From Macrosoma leucophasiata (taxonomy: Eukaryota > Arthropoda > Insecta > Lepidoptera > Hedylidae): a stretch of DNA of 64,000 nt. A program made the position numbers and the translations under genes. The notes below the pieces were generated by a model. That model searched no databases, had not been told where the DNA came from, and was given only the letters and a program-made list of their open reading frames with translations. Of this stretch, positions 60,001 to 64,000 are shown piece by piece (the first letter of the stretch is position 1; every line of letters begins with the position of its first letter). The DNA lies in NCBI GenBank assembly GCA_036365455.1, contig JAWQUS010000010.1, positions 13,648,501 through 13,712,500 of the forward strand, in the 5' to 3' direction.

Positions 60001-62828
60001 CCCGGGCAGACTAGGATTACCGGGCGGATTAGTTTAATATACGCGAGATAAATCCGTAAAAATAGTTTTATTTCAATGAGTGTAGCTCGCGAAAACCTAA
60101 GAAAAATATGATTGTTCAGTATTTACCCGGATGAAGTCGTGGCCGCTACGCTAGTATAAAAGTAGCCTAAGTTACTCCTTATTACAACAGCTATCTGCCA
60201 GTGAAAGTCCCGTCAAAATCGGAGACACTCAAATTCTATTTATTTGTATGTAGGTATGTATGTATGTATGGTTGTATGGAGATAAAAGTAGCCAAAGTAA
60301 CTCCTAATATTACATCAGCTACCTACCCCTGGGAGTCCCGTCAAAGTTGGATACACTCCAATTCTACTTATTTGTATTTAGGTATGTATGTATGTATGGA
60401 TGTATGGAGATAAAAGTAGCCTTAGTTACTCCTTATCGCATCAGCTATCTGCCAGTGAAAGTCTGGTCAAAATCGGTCCAGCCGTTCGATAGATTAGCCT
60501 CGCCAAACAGGCAGACAGACAGACAGACAAAAAATGTAAAAAAATGTTGTTGTGGTATATGTACCGTGTATACATACATATGCGTTTAGTAAAAAGCGGT
60601 TATTTTAATATTACAAACAGACACTCCATTTTTATTTATTTGTATAGTTATGTATAGATTAAACTTACTTACTTTCGAACTTAAGCAGAATTGAACCGAA
60701 CATCATTTGTCAAAAAATTGGTTGTCATAAAAGGCTGATTGGTCTGTGTCATAAATATATCAACATCAGGAATATTATCAGACCTTGCCTTTATAAATCC
60801 CTTGTCACACATACCTACACGGAATCAACTAACAATTTTTTTAGCAATTTCGATATTATTGTCAAGTCACGTGTAGGTTATTGCCGTAAACGCTGTACTA
60901 TTCTTGAACAGCTATAACATTATGACGTCACAATTAGGGGTAACCAATCGTGGCGCGTTCATAGTCACGTGATTTTTATTTAAATTTTATCAACTTTTAA
61001 TTGCTGATAATTAAATGAAAAGATCATTTTTTTTCAGTTTTTCGCATGACACATCAATATAATTAATAACAAAGTTTTATAAAACATAAAAAAAATCAAT
61101 AAATTTTTTCATTTTCAAATTCTCAATTCTTCTCCGAAACGGCTTTACATGTCATTATGAAATTTTCTGTGTACTAATATTCGGTAGGTATGAGAATCGG
61201 TTGAAGTCTATTTTTATGTCCCTTAAAGGTAAGGGGGATCCTCCACAATTTTTTTTTCGATTTTCAAACACACATTTTATTTTAATTTTTAAGGTGATAT
61301 GAAGTTTGTCGGGGCAGCTAGTCAATAATATAAACACTAATAAAATAATTTTATTATCCGAAGAATATATTCGAGACCCAATCGCATAGGTTTATAATGC
61401 TATCAAATATATATAATAGTATAGGTACCCACCCAGTGTTCGGCAAAAATAATAATTGAGTCTCCTATTTTAACGAGTAGTGAAAGTCGGACTCGCGCGC
61501 TGAGCGTCCGGTACAAATAAGAATATCGTGCGCTAATTATCGGGCGGCCTGTATTATAGGTATTATTTAGGAAGCCGCTGAGTGTGAATAGTAGGTACGG
61601 TACACACTTCGCTTAAAATAGTGCTTCTTCTCAGTATGAACGCGATTATAAATATTATATTACGTCAAACTTGTATTTTCTTTAACATTTCATGTATACA
61701 CGCACCAACACACAGAAAAAAACAGTACAACTTATGAACTTCTATCTACTGTGGCGCTACGACGGAACTCCCTGCCACGCGTGTGTATTAAAAACACAAC
61801 CCATTCGAAATGACGCCAGGAATTTCGAGAAATTTGGTGCACTCGGTTGACCTGTTTAGGGATCCTAAAGCTCTGTTTCTTACTAGATCACCCTCTCCCT
61901 TTAGACGGTGCCTGAGAAGTAGTGTATTGTAACAGGCTTTTTTTCTTTTCATTGGGATTTTCCGATAGACAAGTCCCATCCCTCAATGGCACTCCCGGAG
62001 TCGGGTCGGTAAGGTGCCTGATGAATTTCAATAGTCTTACCACCTAACAATAGTAGGGATTTGCATATTAGTGGAGAAGATAGATAGCATTAGTATTTCG
62101 CTAGTGCAGTCAGTCAACCGAAAAATGGTGCTCCATCTGTACCAATAGGGAGCCAGTAAATGCAATGACCCTGGATGGGCAGCAGTGTCCCGCAATAAAA
62201 CTAGCGCCACTTCAATAACAATTATAATGACAATAGAAGTTGGCAATTATGATACATTGTTCGACGTACCTACAACCCTGTCCATCAGTGGACATCTTTC
62301 GACGGAATTGATAATGATTTATTTCTGCCTTCCCCTTGAAGAAAGACGTGAAGTTACGTATTATTCGATTAATAATACGTAACTTCAACTTTTTTTACTG
62401 GTGGTAGAGCTCCAGTGACCGAGCTCGCGGGCGTAAGCACCACCGCATTACCTAATATACTTACCGCTAAATGGTAGTGTTCAGCACTATCGTGTTCCGG
62501 TCAGGTGGTAATGTACGCCCCAGAGGCATAACACCTAATGCCTCAGGAGTGGCAGCGCATCTGCATTTTGACCTCTGGTAATTGTGTGGGTTTCTATAGG
62601 CTGCATCACTTAACATCAATGTGAACTGCATGCTTGTTTGCCACTTCTATTACATAAAAAAAAATATATTTTTACTCTTTACAGAATCTCCAGTGCTACC
62701 TTCGGTGACATTCAGTTCATCGTCGTACGTTATAAATGTAAAAATAACAAGTACTGGAACAATAGGGCAGGTGCTGGCTACTGCAGACAATGGCGAAACT
62801 ATCAATTATTCTGTGATCTTAGATGATG
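27027..62828 (+). CDS. Giant cadherin-repeat protein with amplified exon triplets (3' incomplete)
   Basis: 48 exons join in a single frame (9565 nt, about 3188 residues) from an ATG signal-peptide exon to the window's last exon, which ends in phase 1. Cadherin signatures: 'VNIKDTNNNAPQF' (interdomain linker) in exon 4, 'TATDVDDTGDPPLTT' across exons 4/5, and a standard domain start 'TFSSSSYVINVKITSTG' in the last exon. About 31 cadherin-like domains are visible, 26 of them in 13 three-exon modules. Almost all introns from exon 5 on are phase 1. No membrane segment or cytoplasmic tail has been reached. Large introns (41442-44990, 53050-54436, 55083-62684) are filled with repeats. Probably an extracellular adhesion or structural protein; ortholog not identified. 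Confidence 0.88.
27180..27262 (+). repeat. LINE 3'-tail fragment
   Basis: 'ggttgactgtaagagaatgc', 'ttgtggcattgagtcc' and an AAAT tail match the 3' end of the LINE at 29235-29322. In intron 1. Confidence 0.65.
28029..28390 (-). repeat. Minus-strand retroelement tail with hairpin
   Basis: GAAA microsatellite and 'taaacatttatttggacagc' look like an inverted 3' end. At 28215-28262 'gtcaagtcgat' and 'atcgacttgac' form a stem with flanking partial pairing. Confidence 0.45.
28440..28987 (+). pseudogene. LINE ORF2 C-terminal fragment
   Basis: Post-RT tail of a non-LTR ORF2: 'LPFTTKKFLVQALFLPVIDY', 'DACYPDISQVHLNKL', 'CIRSIFGVRKFDHISSYR', 'KLKWLPIRQRRSVR'. A frameshift near 28830 separates it from the final 'KLWNSLRVTIRKSTCK' block. 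5'-truncated, not functional. Its 3' UTR runs to the AAAT-type tail at 29322. Confidence 0.7.
29774..29878 (+). CDS. Cadherin gene exon 2
   Basis: 'GCQIEGVFNWLVPTQEEIL' onward, phase 1 to phase 1. The donor GTTTGA is weak; it was chosen because it joins exon 3 in frame ('NILGINSVTI'). First mature residues, with one Cys. Confidence 0.65.
30381..30565 (+). CDS. Cadherin gene exon 3
   Basis: Acceptor 'tatttcag', donor GTAAGT, phase 1 in and phase 0 out. Beta-rich: 'VTITAGLNGGPYIAVSLANS', 'QIGVTVILNCLGG'. It leads into the cadherin linker in exon 4, so it forms most of the first domain. Confidence 0.8.
30600..30910 (+). repeat. R6 SINE-like element with a 10-bp stem
   Basis: Contains 'cgctacgcgg' and 'ccgcgtagcg' as inverted arms (about 30636-30665), then 'accctcggagttcgttaatg', 'gtgcccagagatgtca', 'aactggcggatgg' shared with 3900-4000. 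Ends in repeated 'acgttattttac' motifs. In intron 3. Confidence 0.55.
30911..32001. other. Cadherin intron 3, remainder
   Basis: 31170-31280 is another R6-like/retroelement fragment ('cgattcgccggtcaagtttt'). 31690-31960 is a GC-richer block with 'tttgaccgccattgtgcggt', partly echoed at 25575-25610. No exon seen. Confidence 0.4.
32002..32307 (+). CDS. Cadherin gene exon 4 (linker and domain 2)
   Basis: 306 nt, phase 0 to phase 0. Begins 'IVQVNIKDTNNNAPQF', the DxNDNxPxF-type calcium linker of cadherins (here DTNNNAP). Continues through 'MVRDIDLTTS' and ends 'TLWITAT'. The strongest family evidence in the gene. Confidence 0.9.
32570..32777 (+). CDS. Cadherin gene exon 5
   Basis: 'DVDDTGDPPLTTNATLRISG' completes domain 2 in classical form. 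The remainder ('YLVQGYHEEVQFNLTG') is the first 'A-type' half-domain, the motif '..GY..xVxFxLxGG' that recurs in every later module. Phase 0 in, phase 1 out. Confidence 0.88.
32815..32965 (+). repeat. R6 fragment
   Basis: 'cgtaactggcgaatcgtggg', 'tacccctt-cggggatta' and 'gcgtgaagttacg' followed by a T-run. In intron 5. Confidence 0.55.
33127..33497 (-). repeat. R4 retroposon, about 370 bp
   Basis: 'aataataatggcaaccta' (TAA-type tail on the left, so sense is minus), 'cccactgctgggcacgagtc', 'gatagcaaccgggaccga', 'ccgatcta..accagccgc'. Copies at 37806-38164, 41958-42322, 63057-63418. Resembles the 3' region of lepidopteran CR1/Zenon-like LINEs; exact family not confirmed. Confidence 0.7.
33583..33753 (+). 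CDS. Cadherin gene exon 6 (C-type half-domain)
   Basis: 171 nt, phase 1/1: 'EYALYFELVRNVNQVSIRV' ... 'GTSATVILQLPE'. First standalone C-type exon; with the end of exon 5 it makes domain 3. Confidence 0.88.
33898..35004 (+). CDS. Cadherin module 1 (three exons A, B, C)
   Basis: A 33898-34023 (126 nt), B 34249-34548 (300), C 34837-35004 (168), all phase 1/1. A: 'QALYEGLIVYNTLQLSQLVL'. B: 'TPVFDQVLYNGTYDP' and 'IQGYDDTVRVFLSG'. C: 'EYSTYFNIVQDGTTFSLN' to 'GATAVIHIALPA'. Two domains, diverged from the later array. Confidence 0.87.
35441..36639 (+). CDS. Cadherin module 2 (three exons)
   Basis: A 35441-35563 (123), B 35679-35984 (306), C 36469-36639 (171). 'LSLENIVLTVGYDDNVIFEL', 'TPLFDKSIYNGTYDQESGL', 'ITQGYDDTVNVTLEG', 'EYAGYFELKQEDN'. 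The SINE at 36025-36245 lies in the B-C intron. Confidence 0.87.
36025..36245 (-). repeat. tRNA-derived SINE in module 2 intron
   Basis: Same family as 20345-20605, with tail 'aataaataaata', 'tacactcacagctccact' and a decayed B box ('gggaatcgaatccgcgac'). Confidence 0.7.
36640..37677. other. Intron between modules 2 and 3, 5' part
   Basis: AT-rich. 37245-37320 is a run of 'gacgaa/gacgga/gacaga' motifs, related to the 44490-44520 block, ending in 'ggagtcttagtaatagggg'. No exon. Confidence 0.45.
37678..38320. repeat. R2 repeat interrupted by R4
   Basis: R2 left part 37678-37783 and right part 38165-38320 read continuously once the R4 insert is removed. The 13-bp flanks 'tactatttccctt' and 'tactattttcctt' are the target duplication (one mismatch). 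Confidence 0.75.
37784..38164 (+). repeat. R4 retroposon with inverted 5' flank copy
   Basis: R4 sequence proper starts about 37806 and ends 'gttgccattattata'. Its first 22 bases (37784-37805) are the exact reverse complement of the upstream target (37758-37779), making a perfect 22-bp hairpin with a 4-nt loop at the 5' junction. Confidence 0.75.
38476..39728 (+). CDS. Cadherin module 3 (three exons)
   Basis: A 38476-38604 (129), B 39154-39459 (306), C 39555-39728 (174). 'LILDTIILSVGYEEDVIFNL', 'TPVFSQNIYEVIYINSSQ', 'IQGYDSSVSFNLQG', 'DHAQYFNIVNEENIVTI'. Phase 1 throughout. Confidence 0.87.
40104..41441 (+). CDS. Cadherin module 4 (three exons)
   Basis: A 40104-40238 (135), B 40869-41180 (312), C 41262-41441 (180). 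'AVMTFSQNTYIGTLENDVLS', 'LPVFDRPFYGGLYSKEYGL', 'ILGYDDTVTFALEG', 'ENAEWFTVIPENNSVRV'. The C exon donor is GTTTGA. B contains an unusual basic stretch 'ARRKRA'. Confidence 0.87.
41490..41958. repeat. R2-like fragment followed by R7 repeat
   Basis: 41495-41720 has 'cggctggaccgatttggtta' and 'gggctgcgcaaagttcgctg'. 41735-41958 is R7: 'aaattctcgtgtcacaaagt', 'cggctggagcgattctcatg', 'gaagttcgtcagggcagcta'. R7 also frames the 59.3-61.3 kb locus. Confidence 0.6.
41958..42322 (-). repeat. R4 retroposon
   Basis: 'ataataataatattggcaac' tail to 'cagccgcggggccatgcgcg'. Inserted at the end of R7. Confidence 0.7.
42323..43842. repeat. Helitron-like and R2 fragments in the pre-array intron
   Basis: 42788-43110 starts 'actagctgtttcccgcggct' (R3/Lep1-like end). 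43423-43530 is an R2 fragment ('ggcccggcaaacttcgtatc', 'actaacaaacagcaattg'). The rest (42323-42787, 43111-43422, 43531-43842) is unassigned AT-rich DNA. Confidence 0.5.
43843..44385. repeat. ACC/AAC-rich minisatellite, 9-bp period core
   Basis: The + strand is almost wholly A and C. Core 44100-44290 is a regular 9-mer 'gacaccaac' (over 20 copies), flanked by irregular 'accacc' and 'accaac' triplets. It creates long open frames in several phases ('TND' and 'TPT' repeats), which are not genes. Intron of the cadherin gene, about 600 bp upstream of the tandem exon array. Confidence 0.9.
44430..44990. repeat. Dispersed repeat fragments before exon A1
   Basis: 44440-44570 contains 'ggacggacggacagacagcg' and 'ggattagtaatccgtatggc', matching 37250-37330 in type. 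44640-44875 has two 'acaaacagacagacaga' blocks as in R3-like elements. The A1 acceptor 'tatttcag' follows directly. Confidence 0.5.
44991..45802 (+). CDS. Cadherin array unit 1
   Basis: A1 44991-45125 (diverged: 'SNDLLLLGFENISYMGSINQ'), B1 45211-45531, C1 45629-45802. B1 differs from all other B exons by Ile instead of Thr in 'SPMEIPLVF'. C1 has the GGA-AAC-TCG synonymous type. Confidence 0.9.
45894..46708 (+). CDS. Cadherin array unit 2
   Basis: A 45894-46028 ('LGFEHISYSGSINDT', 'GYTANVVFSLHG'), B 46117-46437, C 46535-46708 (GGC-AAC-TCC type). Residue 'LTPIT' in A. Confidence 0.92.
46800..47614 (+). CDS. Cadherin array unit 3
   Basis: A 46800-46934 (with Ala: 'LAPIT'), B 47023-47343, C 47441-47614 (GGA type). 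Confidence 0.92.
47706..48520 (+). CDS. Cadherin array unit 4
   Basis: A 47706-47840, B 47929-48249, C 48347-48520 (GGA type). Private silent changes: 'ggaccggtc' and 'aatgttttgcg' in B, 'catggag' in A. The C-to-next-A intron is 1 bp shorter ('gatccaactc'). Confidence 0.92.
48611..49425 (+). CDS. Cadherin array unit 5
   Basis: A 48611-48745, B 48834-49154, C 49252-49425 (GGA type). B-C intron has 'attataat' and 'gaatatgag' variants, shared with units 4 and 7. Confidence 0.92.
49517..50331 (+). CDS. Cadherin array unit 6
   Basis: A 49517-49651, B 49740-50060, C 50158-50331 (GGC type). The following intron carries the same 1-bp deletion as unit 4. Confidence 0.92.
50422..51236 (+). CDS. Cadherin array unit 7
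   Basis: A 50422-50556, B 50645-50965, C 51063-51236 (GGC type) combined with the 'attataat/gaatatgag' intron, i.e. a recombinant of marker types. Confidence 0.92.
51328..52142 (+). CDS. Cadherin array unit 8
   Basis: A 51328-51462, B 51551-51871, C 51969-52142 (GGC type, with a private 'cgtcgatct'). Confidence 0.92.
52234..53049 (+). CDS. Cadherin array unit 9 (edge unit)
   Basis: A 52234-52368 ('LAPIT', 'gagcacata' silent), B 52457-52777, C 52876-53049. More private changes than internal units: C9 reads 'SDTVDASSTIVISL' (Leu to Val, Val to Ile), and the B-C intron has 'ataataatat' and 'gatgcgaat'. Typical of an array edge escaping homogenisation. Confidence 0.9.
53050..54436. other. Intron after the array
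   Basis: 53080-53245 is an R2 copy lacking its start. 53754-53801 is a hairpin ('ctctacgtgctacgcacac' and its partner, one mismatch) in a GC-richer block. The rest is AT-rich with no exon. Confidence 0.55.
54437..55082 (+). CDS. Cadherin exons after the array (one A and one C half-domain)
   Basis: A 54437-54559 ('VLYNGNLRSGLVFHEAIRIT'), C 54927-55082 ('EYSELFEANSSDGSVTVQTV', 'HADNARAVLLLDIID'). Phase 1/1. A pairs directly with C to make one domain, showing that B is a fused C+A. Confidence 0.85.
55278..56573 (+). pseudogene. Mariner transposase, frameshifted and interrupted
   Basis: The N-terminal helix-turn-helix ('EIRYILKFYYTKGKNATQAA', 'VAQIWFKRFQSGNFDVKDA') reads to about 55480. A frameshift at 'SGRPITH' moves to the second frame ('IFEKVEQDRHISSYDVAEEL'). 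Catalytic motifs are intact in that frame: 'TGDEKWITY', 'HHDNARPHT' and 'PYSPDLAPSDFHLF', spaced as DD34D. R1 inserts at about 56178. The last residues ('LSRYFDEKSQ' to 'QNGIYML' stop) resume after it. Cannot make an intact protein. Confidence 0.85.
56178..56470 (+). repeat. R1 repeat inside mariner
   Basis: The clearest R1 copy: 'tggtggtagagctccagtga' to 'cattacataaaa' plus an A-run of about 20. Flanks 'attcac' and 'atccac' are a probable short target duplication. Insertion into a coding mariner fixes both ends and shows a poly(A) retroposition product. Confidence 0.85.
56662..57484. other. Cadherin intron, unassigned
   Basis: AT-rich, no exon and no recognisable repeat. Confidence 0.4.
57485..57785. 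repeat. R3 Helitron-like element, short form
   Basis: 'acagataaataaaattggag' to 'gaattcgcgggcacagctag'. Lacks the tandem ~127-bp units of 23290 and 59865. Confidence 0.7.
57786..59331. other. Cadherin intron with repeat fragments
   Basis: 58430-58520 is related to the 1356 ORF tail ('ggcatgagaggtatgtaaga', 'ctctgcctaccccgt'). 58572-58650 is an R2 3' fragment. 59095-59235 is a very decayed R1. No exon seen. Confidence 0.5.
59642..59819 (+). pseudogene. THAP zinc-finger exon, frameshifted
   Basis: ATG then 'MSNLKSYRSCFVPLCTNTT' with the C-x4-C pair. A 1-base frame change near 59700, then 'FINVPQDEKRRNKWFQAVHR' and 'KTKSIFFCCEDHFD' with the invariant Trp and C-x2-H. Ends at a GTAAGT donor. A full THAP domain is present but split across two frames. 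Confidence 0.7.
59865..60657. repeat. R3 Helitron-like element nested in copy 2
   Basis: Same insertion point as in copy 1 ('ttattactt|actagctgtg'). It has two ~125-bp tandem units (60234, 60359) where copy 1 has three. Confidence 0.7.
59904..60101. mobile_element. 198-bp element with perfect 45-bp inverted repeats
   Basis: Arms 59904-59948 and 60029-60073 are perfectly complementary. A 28-nt tail ('caatgagtgtagctcgcgaa...') follows the right arm. Flanked by a 13-bp direct repeat 'aaaaatatgattg' (59891-59903 and 60102-60114). Absent from the otherwise matching R3 copy at 23290, so the empty site is known. Confidence 0.85.
61323..62396. other. Cadherin intron, last part
   Basis: No exon. 62349-62387 is a perfect 16-bp hairpin ('tgaagttacgtattat' arms, 7-nt loop) at the end of an R6-like fragment ('tctgccttccccttgaag'). 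Confidence 0.5.
62397..62665 (+). repeat. R1 repeat abutting a cadherin exon
   Basis: 'actggtggtagagctccagt' to 'tattacataaaaaaaaa'. Lacks about 20 bp around 'acggccctgtaatttcc'. Its tail ends about 20 nt before the acceptor of the next exon. Confidence 0.85.
62685..62828 (+). CDS. Cadherin gene, last exon in the window
   Basis: 144 nt, phase 1/1: 'SVTFSSSSYVINVKITSTG', 'IGQVLATADNGETINYSVIL'. A more classical cadherin domain start than the modules. GTATGT donor; the gene continues past the window. Confidence 0.85.
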
Positions 62829-63056
62829 GTATGTACCTTATCTCTTAATATTGTTTATTGGTTTTAAAATTTTCACACAACAATTCTCATACAAAAATTT
62901 AAAATGATGACTTTATTAGAATTACCGCTGTTTCCGCTCGAACCCTGCCTACATCGTAAGGGACTTAGCGTGAAAATACATAGGTATTGAAATTGATCTC
63001 GGAGTTTCGTAAAACTAAAAGATTTACAATACCCCATTAATTTCTCTGATACATAA

Positions 63057-63418
63057 AATTGAAGCGCGCATCGCCCCGCGGCTTGTTTAGATCGGAAGCG
63101 ATCTTCGCGGTTAAGAAATACGGGCGCGGTCGGGTGTGTGATGGGTGACCGCTAGTGGCAAATTAAAATGCGCGTTTCCGTGCTTTGGAGGACACGTTAA
63201 GCCGTCGGACCCGGTTGCTATCGACAGATAGCAGTCGTAAAACCTTGTCGGAGGCCTTATGGGCGATTTTAAAACATTCGACAGCGGGTTGGTCACTAAC
63301 CCGTATCTCCACCAACCCGCATTGGAGCAGCGTGGTGGAGTAAGCTACAGGCCTCCCCCTCCTCCCAGGGAGAGACTCGTGCCCAGCAGTGGGATGTATA
63401 ATGGATTGCCATTATTAT
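63057..63418 (+). repeat. R4 retroposon
   Basis: 'agatcggaagcgatcttcgc' to 'ggattgccattattat'. It is flanked by 'tttcgtaaaactaaaagatt' both before (63006) and after (63418), a long direct repeat that looks like a target duplication of about 45 bp. Confidence 0.7.
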
Positions 63419-64000
63419 GTTTCGTAAAACTAAAAGATTTACAATACCCCATTATTTCTCTGTCGCATAAAATGGTCTGATTTTCTGCTCTGCTGCTTCT
63501 TCGAATCGTACAAGGATTTTTTCAAATCGTGACAGAAGCAAACAAGGATTCCTAAACGTCAAATTGATGGTAAGTGAATAAATATAAGAACAATTTTATA
63601 TTTCAATGTAGATCCGGAACCACATCAGAGCCCATTGTGTTATGCCCGTGTGTCGAAAATATCTGAACACTATCTTAAAGCGGCCAAAATATTAAGACAG
63701 CCATTCTCAAAGTGTGCTCCGCAAAGAATCTGTCGGGGATCCACAACAACAATGATTTTATTCGAATTTAATTACTTACAGGGCGCAACCTCATTTTCTC
63801 TATAAGCCTACATACATCGTAAAATAAAAATAATCAAGAAAACATTTACACTACCTACTTTAGCATCAGAAGTAATGTAGTGTGTTTTGCATCACACACA
63901 CATTTTGGTTGATCAAACTTTGCTTTATGTTGAAAACACAATTTTTTGTAAAAACTTTCCATCCTCTTGCCTATATTTGATTACTAGCTGTGCCCGCAAC
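63419..64000. other. Cadherin intron to window end
   Basis: 63605-63700 is a decayed minus-strand R1. The window stops inside a new R3 start ('actagctgtgcccgcaac', 63983-64000). No exon. Confidence 0.5.

Larger units (their letters stand above)
59360..61128 (+). mobile_element. THAP-bearing DNA element, copy 2 (1.77 kb)
   Basis: Terminal 'aattgggttt' against '...aaattctcaatt' (short imperfect inverted repeats). A perfect 17-bp subterminal inverted pair lies at 59526-59542 ('gtgacgtcataatgtta') and 60915-60931. Holds a THAP exon, a nested R3 Helitron-like element (59865-60657) and a 198-bp MITE-like insert. P-element-type transposases start with a THAP domain, so this may be a relic of that superfamily; no catalytic domain remains. 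No clear 8-bp target duplication. Confidence 0.55.
59332..61322. repeat. R7 repeat split by the THAP element
   Basis: R7 start 'caaattctcgtgacacagtg' at 59332-59359 and R7 remainder 'ccgaaacggctttac...tcggggcagctagt' at 61131-61322 are contiguous in the 41735-41958 copy. The 1.77-kb insert between them is the THAP-bearing element. Confidence 0.65.

Overview
The window is animal nuclear DNA, most probably from a moth or butterfly. It is AT-rich, its genes are split by short GT-AG introns, and it is dense with repeats whose ends read like common lepidopteran families: 'ctagctgtgcccgc' Helitron-like ends, tRNA-derived SINEs, LINE tails, a mariner and foldback elements. I see no bacterial gene organisation and no CRISPR.

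Two protein genes can be followed, both on the + strand and both apparently extracellular. The first (10804-20943, possibly with a signal-peptide exon at 4987-5035) is a secreted leucine-rich-repeat protein. Five exons join in phase, carry about 14 LRRs and a cysteine-rich C-terminal cap, and stop without a membrane segment; at least one upstream exon is missing from my model. The second (27027 to beyond 62828) is a giant cadherin-repeat protein. A signal-peptide exon is followed by 47 further exons that keep one reading frame for 9565 coding bases (about 3188 residues). The gene runs off the window.

The most striking structure is inside the cadherin gene. An exon triplet (135+321+174 nt, two cadherin-like half-calcium-free domains, 210 residues) occurs four times in diverged form (33898-41441) and then nine times in tandem (44991-53049). 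The nine have a 905/906-bp period and near-identical exons and introns. Sequence markers shuffle between units, which points to ongoing unequal exchange or gene conversion. The bounding introns are phase 1, so units can be gained or lost without breaking the frame.

The rest is mobile DNA. 1-10.8 kb: diverged repeats, foldbacks and simple sequence. 11-16 kb (LRR intron 1): a decayed non-LTR retrotransposon (coiled-coil ORF1, endonuclease part of ORF2, reverse transcriptase lost) and a THAP-like ORF. 18-25.5 kb: MITEs, SINEs, an A-tailed repeat (called R1 here), a THAP-element copy and a tRNA-like sequence. 27.7-29.7 kb: a composite element with a reverse-transcriptase tail. 41.4-45 kb: repeats and a 9-bp minisatellite just upstream of the tandem array. 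55-62.7 kb: one large cadherin intron with a mariner interrupted by R1, Helitron-like elements, and a second THAP-element copy nested in another repeat and itself invaded by a 198-bp element with perfect 45-bp inverted ends.

Names R1-R7 are labels used only here for repeat families recognised by comparing copies within this window; formal family names would need a repeat-library search.
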